Shown piece after piece: positions 7,338 through 16,614 of a DNA stretch of 37,544 bases. The position numbers and the translations under genes are program-made. The first letter of the stretch is position 1. Every line of letters starts with the position of its first letter. The notes beneath the pieces were generated by a model. That model did not search any database, was not told the DNA's origin, and saw nothing but the letters and a program-made list of their open reading frames with translations. Origin of the DNA: Bermanella sp. 47_1433_sub80_T6 (GTDB lineage Bacteria; Pseudomonadota; Gammaproteobacteria; Pseudomonadales; Oceanobacteraceae); assembly GCA_002162985.1 (NCBI GenBank), contig MAAD01000207.1, positions 1 to 37,544 of the forward strand. The letters are read 5' to 3'.

Positions 7338-9377
7338 CTAGCTATCCAGGGGGGTAATACTGTCCATTATAACCTGTGCATTGAACGATTGTCGCAAAGC
7401 TTGCACCTTGGGATCCTGCTCTATGCTGTCCACCGCCGCCTGCAGGCGCTCGGCCACCAGCCGCTGATTACGCTGGGCCGGGGTTTCATATTGAATTGGC
7501 CCTTCGATCACCTGTATTTGGTATTGGCTATTGAGGGCGGTATTTAATATTTGATTAAACTTTTGCTGGTGATTGTCGCCAAACAAGCGCATATGGCCCG
7601 CATCGCTGTGAAAAACCAGGTTATTGCCTTCAATGCTCATCAAACAAGTATTAGCTACCAGGTTGCGCAACATACCTTCCAGCGGCAGGGCCGTAAACAT
7701 GATGGGCCAACTGTGGGAAGACAACTCCATGGCCAGTACCGACTCATCCTCCTGTTTAACCTTGGCGGGCTCTGGGTCTACAGACTTTTGCTGCACAGAG
7801 GGAGTCGCTGCAACGGGTGCCGCTGTTTGCTCAATAACAGGAGCCTGTGGCGCGGCTACCGGAGCGGGCTTTTGATCAATAACCGCGGCCTGTGGCACTA
7901 CTACTAGCGGCGCGGTTTTTTGCTCAATTATATGGGCCTGGGGTGCCTCTGCAACAGGTGCCGGCTTTTGCTCAATAATGTGGGCCTGTGGCGCTGGCAT
8001 TATTGGGGCTGGTTTTTGTTCTATGATGTGAGCCTGCGTCATTTCTGGCTTAAGGCTTTCACTGTGAACCGCTTCTGGCTGAATCTGCGACACTTGATTA
8101 TCCGGCTCAATATTCCAGGGCGGCGGATCATTCACCACCACCTCGGACGCGGGGGGTGCCACCGAAGGTGCAGGTGTTTGTGAGCCTTCAATAACCTGGC
8201 GCTTGAGCTGCGCCAGTTCAGGCTTTTTTGCCGGGGTTTCTCCTGTGTCCACCAATGCCGCTGTAGCCGGCGGCACATAGCCCACCTTGGCGCCAATGGG
8301 GGCAAAATTCAGCATACGCAGCAAGGTCATTTCCATGCCTGCCCTTGGGTCGGGGGCCAATGGCAAATCTCGTTTGCCGGTGAGCGCCACCTGATACAGC
8401 AATTGCACCATGTCAGGGCTCATGGCGGTGGCCAGGGTCATGACCTGGTCTTTGTCGCCCTGACTGTTATCCACTGCATCCGGTACCGCTTGCGCGATGG
8501 CGATGCGATGAATCAGCCCCAATAAATCCGCCAGCAGATTATTAAAGTCCACCGCGTGTTCGGCCATTTGCGCAATTAACGCCATGGTTTGCGGCGCATC
8601 GGCCTGCGCCAGGGCGATGGCCAACTGAAATACCCGCCCTCTGTCTACTGTGCCCAGCATGCTGGCCACATCGGTTTCGATAATTTTGCCTTCGCCAAAA
8701 CTAATGGATTGGTCGGTGAGGCTCAAGGCGTCACGCATGCTGCCCTCGGCCGCCTTGCCCAACAACCATAAACCGGGCTCTTCAAAGGGGATGGTTTCTT
8801 TTTCCAATATGGTTTTCAAGTAGCCCACGATGCGCTCGGGAGTCATGTTTTTAAGGCTGAACTGCAAACAACGGGACAACACTGTGGCCGGTAATTTTTG
8901 TGGATCTGTGGTGGCCAACAAGAATTTAACGTGTGGCGGTGGCTCTTCCAGGGTTTTTAACAGGGCGTTAAAACTGGAGTTGGACAGCATGTGCACTTCA
9001 TCGATTAGGTACACCTTAAAACGGCCACGGGTGGGGGCGTATTGCACGTTATCGAGGATTTCGCGGGTGTCTTCCACCTTAGTTCGGGACGCCGCATCCA
9101 CTTCAATAAGATCTACAAAGCGCCCTTCGGTGATTTCCACGCAGCTATTGCAGGTACCGCAGGGCTCAGAGGTGATGCCCTGCTCACAGTTAAGGCACTT
9201 GGCCAAAATTCGCGCGATGGTGGTTTTACCCACCCCGCGGGTACCGGTGAACAAGTACGCATGGTGCAAACGCTGATTATCGAGGGCGTTAATTAGGGCC
9301 CTTAATACGTGCTCTTGCCCCACCATCTCTTTGAAAAACTGGGGGCGCCATTTTCTGGCCAGAACCTGATAACTCAT
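7338..9377 (-). CDS. dnaX: DNA polymerase III subunits tau/gamma
   Basis: MSYQVLARKWRPQFFKEMVGQEHVLRALINALDNQRLHHAYLFTGTRGVGKTTIARILAKCLNC; start at internal ATG 9377. Confidence 0.97.
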   Translation of the reverse strand: MSYQVLARKWRPQFFKEMVGQEHVLRALINALDNQRLHHAYLFTGTRGVGKTTIARILAKCLNCEQGITSEPCGTCNSCVEITEGRFVDLIEVDAASRTKVEDTREILDNVQYAPTRGRFKVYLIDEVHMLSNSSFNALLKTLEEPPPHVKFLLATTDPQKLPATVLSRCLQFSLKNMTPERIVGYLKTILEKETIPFEEPGLWLLGKAAEGSMRDALSLTDQSISFGEGKIIETDVASMLGTVDRGRVFQLAIALAQADAPQTMALIAQMAEHAVDFNNLLADLLGLIHRIAIAQAVPDAVDNSQGDKDQVMTLATAMSPDMVQLLYQVALTGKRDLPLAPDPRAGMEMTLLRMLNFAPIGAKVGYVPPATAALVDTGETPAKKPELAQLKRQVIEGSQTPAPSVAPPASEVVVNDPPPWNIEPDNQVSQIQPEAVHSESLKPEMTQAHIIEQKPAPIMPAPQAHIIEQKPAPVAEAPQAHIIEQKTAPLVVVPQAAVIDQKPAPVAAPQAPVIEQTAAPVAATPSVQQKSVDPEPAKVKQEDESVLAMELSSHSWPIMFTALPLEGMLRNLVANTCLMSIEGNNLVFHSDAGHMRLFGDNHQQKFNQILNTALNSQYQIQVIEGPIQYETPAQRNQRLVAERLQAAVDSIEQDPKVQALRQSFNAQVIMDSITPLDS
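7800..8036 (-). repeat. Five tandem 15-16 aa coding repeats in the DnaX linker
   Basis: QAHIIEQKPAPIMPAP / QAHIIEQKPAPVAEAP / QAHIIEQKTAPLVVVP / QAAVIDQKPAPVAAP / QAPVIEQTAAPVAATP. Confidence 0.9.
8196..8244 (-). promoter_or_regulatory. Programmed -1 ribosomal frameshift cassette in dnaX (SD-like element, A AAA AAG slippery site, stem-loop)
   Basis: Minus: AGGAG (8244-8240), 10-nt spacer, A AAA AAG (8229-8223, in the X XXY YYZ frame), 6-nt spacer, stem CTGGCGC-AGCTCAA-GCGCCAG (8216-8196). The -1 frame reads GCC TGA immediately. Confidence 0.88.
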
Positions 9378-9608
9378 AAAATATCTACTTAGCCGTGGGC
9401 CCAAAATGCCAGATTACGGGGGAAATTTAATGGGGCAGATAATAGCCGACCTGTGCCCAAGAAGCTAGGGAGCACCTGCGCTGAAGCGTGCTTTAAAGCC
9501 CTCAATTTGCCGCTGGCCAAAAGATTGTTGCGACCAGGGTCAACCAAAGCCAATGCCAGCCGTTTTAACCTTATCGCGCCCGGCGCAGCAGTTATATGTG
9601 AGGAATAT

Positions 9609-10859
9609 ATGCCCGATATTGCCTGTCTTTTGCTATCCCGATCCAAAGCTCTGGCACTTTGCACATCCATGGCCCTGAGCGTCAGCGCCTGTATCCAGCT
9701 ACCGGAGGAATTTGAGGACGACACACCACAAACGACCAACGAACAAAATGAGCCCGAAGCCTCGGTTAGTGATGAGAGCCGCACCCTAAACCTGCCGGTC
9801 ACGACCTTCAATTACGCCAACATTCCCTTGCCCCAGCATTATCTACAAAACCAGTACCCGGCCAGCATGCCCTTTCAAAGCGCCGCCATGGATAACGACA
9901 ATACCCCGGATAACAACCCCATTAGCGATGCTGGCGCCACCCTGGGAAGAGTATTATTTTACGACACCCGTTTAAGCGCCAATGGCACGGTATCTTGTGC
10001 CTCTTGCCACCTGCAAGCCTTCGCCTTTTCTGACCCCAACCGCTTGAGCCGGGGATTTGCAGGAGGCCTCACCCGCAGACACAGTATTGGCCTGAGCAAT
10101 GCCCGCTTTTACGCCAATGGTAAATTCTTCTGGGATGAACGGGCCGACACTTTGGAGCAACAGGTATTAATGCCCATTCAGGATGAGGTGGAAATGGGCA
10201 TGGACTTAGCCTCTTTAGTACCCGCGGTGAGCTCACAAGACTTTTACCCTGCCCTGTTTATGGATGCCTTTGGGGATAACACCATCAACAGCGATCGTAT
10301 CGCCCGCGCCCTGGCTCAATTTGTGCGCAGCATCGTGAGTACTCGTTCGCTCTATGATGTGGGCCGCGCCCAGGTAAACAGCCCGCTGGATGATTTCCCC
10401 AACTTCAGTCGCAGTCAAAACCTGGGCAAACGTCTATTCAATAACCCGGGGGCAAACCTACCTCCCTGTGCCGCCTGCCATGCCAGCGAAGCATTTGTGG
10501 GGGTAGTTCCAGCGGCCAACAATGGCCTGGACAGAACTTCGCGTACCGACTTGGGCATTGGTGAAACTACCGGCAGACGTACAGATGAAGGCAAGTTTAA
10601 AACACCAAGCCTGCGCAATATCGCCCTGCGGCCACCCTTCATGCACGATGGGCGCTTTAATACGCTTAGTGAAGTCATTCAGTTTTACAGTCGAGATATT
10701 GAAAACCACCCTAACCTGCACCCGTTATTAAGGGATAATCGCGGGCGGGCTATTCACTATCGCTTTAATAACGACGAGCGCAGAGCCTTAGTGGCTTTCT
10801 TAAACACTTTGACGGATTTTGAATTAATTACAGATGAGAAGTACAGCGACCCGTTTTGA
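9609..10859 (+). CDS. Di-heme cytochrome c peroxidase / MauG family, probable lipoprotein
   Basis: GRVLFYDTRLSANGTVSCASCHLQAFAFSD..., CAACHASEAF, FKTPSLRNIALRPPFMHDGRFNTLSEVIQFY; N-term ...MALSVSAC lipobox-like. Confidence 0.92.
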   Translation: MPDIACLLLSRSKALALCTSMALSVSACIQLPEEFEDDTPQTTNEQNEPEASVSDESRTLNLPVTTFNYANIPLPQHYLQNQYPASMPFQSAAMDNDNTPDNNPISDAGATLGRVLFYDTRLSANGTVSCASCHLQAFAFSDPNRLSRGFAGGLTRRHSIGLSNARFYANGKFFWDERADTLEQQVLMPIQDEVEMGMDLASLVPAVSSQDFYPALFMDAFGDNTINSDRIARALAQFVRSIVSTRSLYDVGRAQVNSPLDDFPNFSRSQNLGKRLFNNPGANLPPCAACHASEAFVGVVPAANNGLDRTSRTDLGIGETTGRRTDEGKFKTPSLRNIALRPPFMHDGRFNTLSEVIQFYSRDIENHPNLHPLLRDNRGRAIHYRFNNDERRALVAFLNTLTDFELITDEKYSDPF

Positions 10860-10934
10860 ATTAAGCCACAAAAATAAAACGATAGATAAAACAGGAGTAA
10901 CAACACAAAGTTGCGCTAAGAGGTTTAAAACAAG

Positions 10935-11047
10935 GAGGTGGAGGGACCTCCAGCCACACCTCGGCACACAAATCCACTACTACCGTTGCTCCCTTCCAGG
11001 CCTGGCGGAGTTCATAGTTTCTTGTTGCGAGGGGACCGGAGGCCACC
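10935..11047 (-). ncRNA. ffs: Bacterial small SRP RNA (4.5S)
   Basis: Minus strand GGTGGCCTCCGGTCCCCTCGCAACAAGAAACTATGAACTCCGCCAGGCCTGGAAGGGAGCAACGGTAGTAGTGGATTTGTGTGCCGAGGTGTGGCTGGAGGTCCCTCCACC; contains the conserved GCCAGGCCTGGAAGGGAGCAACGG core with complementary ends. Upstream of dnaX on the same strand. Confidence 0.88.
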
Positions 11048-11206
11048 ATAATGGGTCATACAAAAACTGACCTAGTGCTGTAAAAGCAGGCGCATTGTCT
11101 TAAAAAATCCAAACCGATTCAAGGACTTATTGCAAAAATCACAAAATAAAGTCAGCACCGGCAATTAGGGGTAAACTAACCACAAAGCAGCAATTACGGC
11201 TAAACC

Positions 11207-11983
11207 ATGTTCAATGTTACTCCCATCGCCATTTATGAAGACAATTATGTATGGCTTATTCAACACCAGGGCAAGGTGTGCGTAGTAGACCCGGGACACG
11301 CCGAACCCGTTATAGAGCACCTACAGAAAAACGGCCTAACGCTGGATTACATATTAGTGACCCACAAACACTGGGACCACATCACCGGCATCGCCCCTTT
11401 AAAGCAGCATTACCCACTATGCCAGGTGTATGGCACCGGCCATGAGGAAGTGCCGTGTTTAGAGCACGCTTTATTGGGGGGGGAAAGTTTGGATCTTATG
11501 GGGCTTACCTGGCAAGTAGTACATACCCCGGGGCATACTTTGGGGCAAATTGCCTTTTACGTTTTAGATGAAAGTGGTCAGGGTCACTTGTTCAGCGCCG
11601 ATAATATCTTTGCCTGTGGCTGCGGGCGCATGTTTGAAGGCAGCGCCGAACAGTTCCAGGCATCCCTGGCGAGCCTAGTGTCTTTCCCGGCCAGTACCCT
11701 AATTTACGGCACCCACGAATACACCCTGGCCAACATCAATTTTGCCCTGCACATCGAACCCAACAATACCTTTACCCTGCACCGCCAGGACCTGTGCACA
11801 CAATTAAGAGATGAGGGCAAAGCCACCCTGCCCACCACCATAGGTGACGAACTAAAGAGCAATCCCTTTTTACGCTGGGGGCAACCGGATGTAATTCGCG
11901 CCGCAGAGCACCATAAAGGCGCTCCCTTACATGGCCCGGCGCAAGTCTTTGGCGAGATAAGATTAATGAAGGACAAGTTTTAA
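11207..11983 (+). CDS. gloB: Hydroxyacylglutathione hydrolase (glyoxalase II)
   Basis: ILVTHKHWDHITGI, HTPGHTLGQIAFY, YGTHEYTLANINFAL. Confidence 0.94.
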   Translation: MFNVTPIAIYEDNYVWLIQHQGKVCVVDPGHAEPVIEHLQKNGLTLDYILVTHKHWDHITGIAPLKQHYPLCQVYGTGHEEVPCLEHALLGGESLDLMGLTWQVVHTPGHTLGQIAFYVLDESGQGHLFSADNIFACGCGRMFEGSAEQFQASLASLVSFPASTLIYGTHEYTLANINFALHIEPNNTFTLHRQDLCTQLRDEGKATLPTTIGDELKSNPFLRWGQPDVIRAAEHHKGAPLHGPAQVFGEIRLMKDKF

Positions 11984-12148
11984 GCGGCCAATCATATTAT
12001 AGAGGTGCAGGTATTAAGGCAGGTCAGTGCTCCACGCCACCCTGCACTTTAACTTTTGCCCGCCATCTTCTGCTATGCGTAGCTCAAAGCAGCCCCCTTG
12101 TGTACAATGCAGAAAATTTTGACTTCATACGATTTCGCGGATTGATGC

Positions 12149-13108
12149 ATGCAGACTGTTGAACACATTTTCGAGCAAAACCAAACTCCCAAGCCATTGG
12201 TTTTGGCCATCAACGCGGTACTAGAAGCCAGTAAAGAGATCGCCTTTTTATTGCAAAAAGGTGCCATGAGCGGTGTTTTGGGCAGTGCCGAGCAAGAAAA
12301 TGTTCAGGGCGAAACCCAGAAAAAACTGGATGTGATCTCCAACGACCTGCTAAAAGACACCTTAAAAGCCTGTCCGGTTGTGGCCGGCATCGCCAGCGAA
12401 GAAGAGGACTTACCAGTTCCTGCCAATAAAGACGGTGAGTTTTTGGTGATCTTCGATCCATTGGATGGCTCCTCCAACATCGACATCAACGTAACCGTAG
12501 GCACCATCTTTTCTATCTTGCCAAGCAATGGCGGTGACGCCAGCCAGGAAGCCACCTATTTACAATCTGGTCGCAAGCAATTGGCGGCAGGATATGTGTT
12601 GTACGGCCCTTCTACTTTATTAGTGATGACCACAGGCCAGGGGGTTAACATCTTCACCCTGGACCCAGATACACGAGAATTTGTATTGACCGAAGAGCAG
12701 TCACAAATCACCGCCACCACTCAAGAATTTGCCATTAACATGTCCAACCAGCGCTTCTGGGCTGAGTCCATGCAAAACTACGTGGCCGACTTGTTACAAG
12801 GTGAAGAAGGCAAATTGGGCAAACGCTACAACATGCGCTGGATTGCCGCCATGGTGGCCGAGGTTCATCGCATTATTAACCGTGGTGGTATTTTCATGTA
12901 CCCATGGGATAACCGCGAGCCAGGCAAGCCGGGCAAACTGCGTTTGATGTATGAAGGCAACCCCATGTCTATGTTAGTAGAACAGGCCGGTGGCCTATCC
13001 AGCACTGGTGAGATGGCCATCCTGGATGTTGAACCTGAACACATTCACCAGCGTGTGCCGGTTATTCTAGGCAGCAAACAGGAAGTGGAAACCGCTCTGG
13101 GGTATTAA
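12149..13108 (+). CDS. fbp: Fructose-1,6-bisphosphatase class I
   Basis: [78 protein letters not shown]. Confidence 0.96.
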   Translation: MQTVEHIFEQNQTPKPLVLAINAVLEASKEIAFLLQKGAMSGVLGSAEQENVQGETQKKLDVISNDLLKDTLKACPVVAGIASEEEDLPVPANKDGEFLVIFDPLDGSSNIDINVTVGTIFSILPSNGGDASQEATYLQSGRKQLAAGYVLYGPSTLLVMTTGQGVNIFTLDPDTREFVLTEEQSQITATTQEFAINMSNQRFWAESMQNYVADLLQGEEGKLGKRYNMRWIAAMVAEVHRIINRGGIFMYPWDNREPGKPGKLRLMYEGNPMSMLVEQAGGLSSTGEMAILDVEPEHIHQRVPVILGSKQEVETALGY

Positions 13109-13126
13109 TCGGACGCTGGCCGTTCC

Positions 13127-13169
13127 TCCTGACCATAGCAGCCCCATTCCAGGGCTGCTATGGTCAGGA
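13127..13169. terminator. Perfect 18-bp stem-loop between convergent genes
   Basis: TCCTGACCATAGCAGCCC / CATTCCA / GGGCTGCTATGGTCAGGA; no obvious U-tract on either side. Confidence 0.6.
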
Positions 13170-13181
13170 AAGGCCGGTATT

Positions 13182-15950
13182 TTATTCTTGCTGCCAGCTT
13201 TCACAAAAATCAAAAAAATCATCGGCCGCTACAGGTTTGCTAATGTAAAAACCCTGCACCTGATCACAGTCCATGTCCTTTAGTTTTTCAAGTGTTTGTG
13301 CATCTTCTGCCCCTTCTGCCACCACCGTTAACGACAGGTTTTTAGCCATATTGATGATGGATTTAACAATCATTTCATCTTGCTCGTTGGCACACATGTT
13401 TCGTACAAACATGATGTCTATTTTCAAAGCGTCTATGGGTAGTTGCCGCAGGTACACTAAAGAAGAGAAGCCGGTGCCAAAATCATCCACCGAAATACTC
13501 ACCCCCAAATCGCTAATTTTATTCAGGGTATCCAACGCCCGCTCCGGGTCAGACATGAGTGCACTCTCGGTTATTTCCAGCTCAAATAAATAGGCGGGCA
13601 CCTCATATTGCTGTAATTTTTCAGCGATGAAACTCCACAGGTTTTCATCCAATAAGTTACGGGTAGAAACATTCACCGACACCTTCACGTACTGCTGTTT
13701 TTTCAACCACTCTTTAACCTGCAACAAGGCTTCTTCAATCACCCACTGGGTCATGGGGATTATTACATCACTTAACTCCGCCATAGGAATAAACTCTGCA
13801 GGGTTAACCAGCCCCATATCCGGGTGCTGCCAGCGTATTAGCGCTTCGGCGCCACGAATAGCATTATCAGACAGGGTTAGTTTGGGCTGGTAATGTAAAA
13901 AGAATTGTCGTTCGGTGATGCCCCGCCCCATAGCCGCCATGAGGGCTAAACGCCTGGGGCTGTTTTCATCCATTTCCTGGCTGTAATCCAATATAGAGTT
14001 GCTGTGTTTTTTGGCCCGATACATGGCGACGTCGGCACAGCGTAATAAGGCACTGGTATCCTGACCGTCTTTTGGGTACTGGCTAATGCCCACACTGGCG
14101 CCTATTTCCACTGTGAGCTGGCCAAGGTCAAACGGTTCGCGTAATTTTTTTAATATGTTTTTGGCCAGGGCGTGGGTTTCAATGTCACTCTGAAACGATG
14201 GCATCACCACCGCAAATTCATCTCCGCCCAAGCGGGCAAAAAATGCCCGGTATGGCGTCAGCAACGGGGTAATCCTGGGAGCAATTTTCTTTAACAGTAC
14301 ATCCCCATAATGGTGCCCCAAAGTGTCATTTACCTCTTTAAAACGATCCAGGTCTATCAACAACAACGCCATTTTGAAACCAAATTGCAAGGCCTGTTCT
14401 ATTTTTTCATCCACCGTGTCGCGCAATGCCAAACGATTGGGCAAAGACGTTAATAGATCGTGGCTATTTTGGTATTCAAGATTTTGAATGTGCATTTTAC
14501 TGTGAGTAATGTCACGAATAATCAACCTTAAACTAAGCACCTTGCCATCTTGGGTGTCGGCCATGACACTGCAATTTATCCAGCGTAACTGTGCCTCATT
14601 ATCCTCATGGGCCACTTCAATAGCCTCACTGCCATAGCCACTTTGCAAAATATATTTCATTACATGTTTAATGCTTTTAATGGCCAGCAGCTCTTTCATC
14701 TCAAGTCCGCCATGTAAATTAAAAATATGAGAGAACGCCGGATTATATTCGCTGATATTGGCCTTGTTCAACAGGTGCTGCCACTGATGCTCAAAACTAT
14801 GCTCCATGTTAATTCCCGGGAGAATATCTATATCCATGATGGCTTCATTGCTGCGCGCCACAAAGCTACGATAGCGGTCATGACTTTTTTGTAAGCGCTT
14901 TTTACTTTGAAAATGTTCAAATTCAAAACGAACATGCAGACTAAAAATAGATAAAAAACTCTTCAACAACTGATTAACTTTTTGGGATTGTGGTTGCAAC
15001 ACCAGAATAATGCCTAACTCCCCACCCACTTCATCACACAGGCTAATGGCACCGATTTGCTGGGGGGAATATTGAGCGATGAAGCTGTCTTGCGAAAACT
15101 CACCCAGCGCTTTTGTTGTTAACCAGTGCCAATGATTTTTTTTATCACTTAACGAGTGATTCAAATACAGATCATCAAAAACATTTACGTCTGTCTTTCC
15201 TCCCATATGGTGCAAGTAAACATACTTTTTCTCATCCGCTTCTTTGCGCGCCACATAGATCAGGCTAGTGGGCAGGAGTTCATGAATGCTATTTAAAATG
15301 TCTTTTAAGGTTTTTTCTCCATGGTGATACAAGTCACTGGATACTTTAGCGATGAAATCCCGCTGTAACTTAATGGCGGTAATGTCCGAGATAATATAGG
15401 CACAGCCTTCCTGGCCTAACATGGGAAATTGCGCCACCCAGTACGCAAAACGTTCACCCTTTTCGGTGCTTAACCAGATTTCTTGCTGAGCTTGCACACA
15501 ATCTTCAAAGGGGTTTTGGCGCTCGAAGCGCGCCTGCAGACTCACAAAGGCACTATTGCCATATTCCACCCGCCCTTGTTTTTCCACAAACACCGCCGCC
15601 GGAATTTTTTCATAAACGTCTCGCAGCCATTCCCTTTGACTGTCTGCGCCCAATTTTTGCCGGGCACGTTTATGGCTCAACCAAATAAGGTCCATAAAGC
15701 TTAATAGCAGTAACAGTACTGCCAGGGTGAATAAACCCAAGGGCATTGTTTGATAGTAAGAGGAAGGGTCATGCCGAGCGTACATGTGCAGGCTTTGGGC
15801 GATCACCAACATCAATAAACTGGCCAATAATGCGCAATAGCCAGGCAGGTGCATGGCGCCACGTACTTTATTTGTCCACAAGACAAACAGCGTCAGCAGC
15901 AGTAAAAAGAATATCAGGCGACCCAATAATAAATACTCGCTCCAGGACAC
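13182..15950 (-). CDS. Membrane-anchored PAS-GGDEF-EAL protein
   Basis: N-terminal TM helices, PAS-like regions, RLGGDEFAVVMPSF (GGDEF), EALIRWQHPDMGLVNPAEFIP...DDFGTGFSSLVYLRQLPIDALKID (EAL). Confidence 0.95.
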   Translation of the reverse strand: MSWSEYLLLGRLIFFLLLLTLFVLWTNKVRGAMHLPGYCALLASLLMLVIAQSLHMYARHDPSSYYQTMPLGLFTLAVLLLLLSFMDLIWLSHKRARQKLGADSQREWLRDVYEKIPAAVFVEKQGRVEYGNSAFVSLQARFERQNPFEDCVQAQQEIWLSTEKGERFAYWVAQFPMLGQEGCAYIISDITAIKLQRDFIAKVSSDLYHHGEKTLKDILNSIHELLPTSLIYVARKEADEKKYVYLHHMGGKTDVNVFDDLYLNHSLSDKKNHWHWLTTKALGEFSQDSFIAQYSPQQIGAISLCDEVGGELGIILVLQPQSQKVNQLLKSFLSIFSLHVRFEFEHFQSKKRLQKSHDRYRSFVARSNEAIMDIDILPGINMEHSFEHQWQHLLNKANISEYNPAFSHIFNLHGGLEMKELLAIKSIKHVMKYILQSGYGSEAIEVAHEDNEAQLRWINCSVMADTQDGKVLSLRLIIRDITHSKMHIQNLEYQNSHDLLTSLPNRLALRDTVDEKIEQALQFGFKMALLLIDLDRFKEVNDTLGHHYGDVLLKKIAPRITPLLTPYRAFFARLGGDEFAVVMPSFQSDIETHALAKNILKKLREPFDLGQLTVEIGASVGISQYPKDGQDTSALLRCADVAMYRAKKHSNSILDYSQEMDENSPRRLALMAAMGRGITERQFFLHYQPKLTLSDNAIRGAEALIRWQHPDMGLVNPAEFIPMAELSDVIIPMTQWVIEEALLQVKEWLKKQQYVKVSVNVSTRNLLDENLWSFIAEKLQQYEVPAYLFELEITESALMSDPERALDTLNKISDLGVSISVDDFGTGFSSLVYLRQLPIDALKIDIMFVRNMCANEQDEMIVKSIINMAKNLSLTVVAEGAEDAQTLEKLKDMDCDQVQGFYISKPVAADDFFDFCESWQQE

Positions 15951-16074
15951 AGTGTATTTCGCCTTTTAACCGTCTATTAAAGGTATAGACAATTACCTCG
16001 CAACAGGCCAGAACCCGCCAGCCACTTTACCCCCTCACAACGCAAATTTGACACACACAGAGTAAGGAATTAGG

Positions 16075-16506
16075 GTGCCCGCTCCATTACCAAGAGTCTT
16101 GTTTATGCCTTTCCTGCCCATCACCGCGCTGTATGCTTGCTTACTGGCGTTATTGCTCATTCATTTGGCCTATCAGGTGGTCGCACAACGAATTAAACAC
16201 AAGAGTGGTTTGGGCCACAGCGAGCAATCTATCCTGCTGGCGGGCCGCAACCACGCCAATGCCAGTGAATACATCCCCATTGCCCTGATTTTATTGGCCC
16301 TGGCCGAGCTGAACGGCGCCAGCATGATCATCATGCACATTACCGGTGCCAGCTTTTTCATTGCGCGCCTGGCGCACGCTTGGGGGTTTAAAGCAGGCCA
16401 GGGAGGCACCCATACCGGGCGTTACTGGGGAACCGTATTAACCTGGGTGAGCATAGTGGCGCTGTGCCTGATTAATATGGCCTATGTGTGGCGCTATATT
16501 TTTTAG
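16075..16506 (+). CDS. MAPEG family membrane protein
   Basis: RIKHKSGLGHSEQSILLAGRNHANASEYIPIALILLALAELNGAS...RLAHAWG; alternative ATG start at 16105. Confidence 0.85.
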   Translation: MPAPLPRVLFMPFLPITALYACLLALLLIHLAYQVVAQRIKHKSGLGHSEQSILLAGRNHANASEYIPIALILLALAELNGASMIIMHITGASFFIARLAHAWGFKAGQGGTHTGRYWGTVLTWVSIVALCLINMAYVWRYIF

Positions 16507-16614
16507 AAACATCTTTGCAAAGATCGTTCAAATAACAGCGTAACTGAATGAATTGGCCATTTATTGCCAAGTCTCGCTCACCTAAAATACGCAAAAAACT
16601 GTAGGAGCCTCACC

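Noticed and set aside
7551-8183. Plus-strand ORFs antisense to the dnaX linker (7551-7907, 7624-7875, 7920-8183)
   Set aside because: Low-complexity translations produced by the repeat-rich coding strand of dnaX.
8830-9296. Plus-strand ORFs antisense to the dnaX ATPase domain
   Set aside because: dnaX is unambiguous on the minus strand; the antisense translations have no recognisable domain.
9389-9811. 140-aa minus ORF upstream of dnaX
   Set aside because: Overlaps the start of the di-heme peroxidase gene; basic, Ser-rich antisense-like translation.
10834-11070. ORFs on both strands (10834-11070 +, 10861-11049 -)
   Set aside because: They overlap the SRP RNA, whose conserved core and complementary ends are clear; the translations show no family features.
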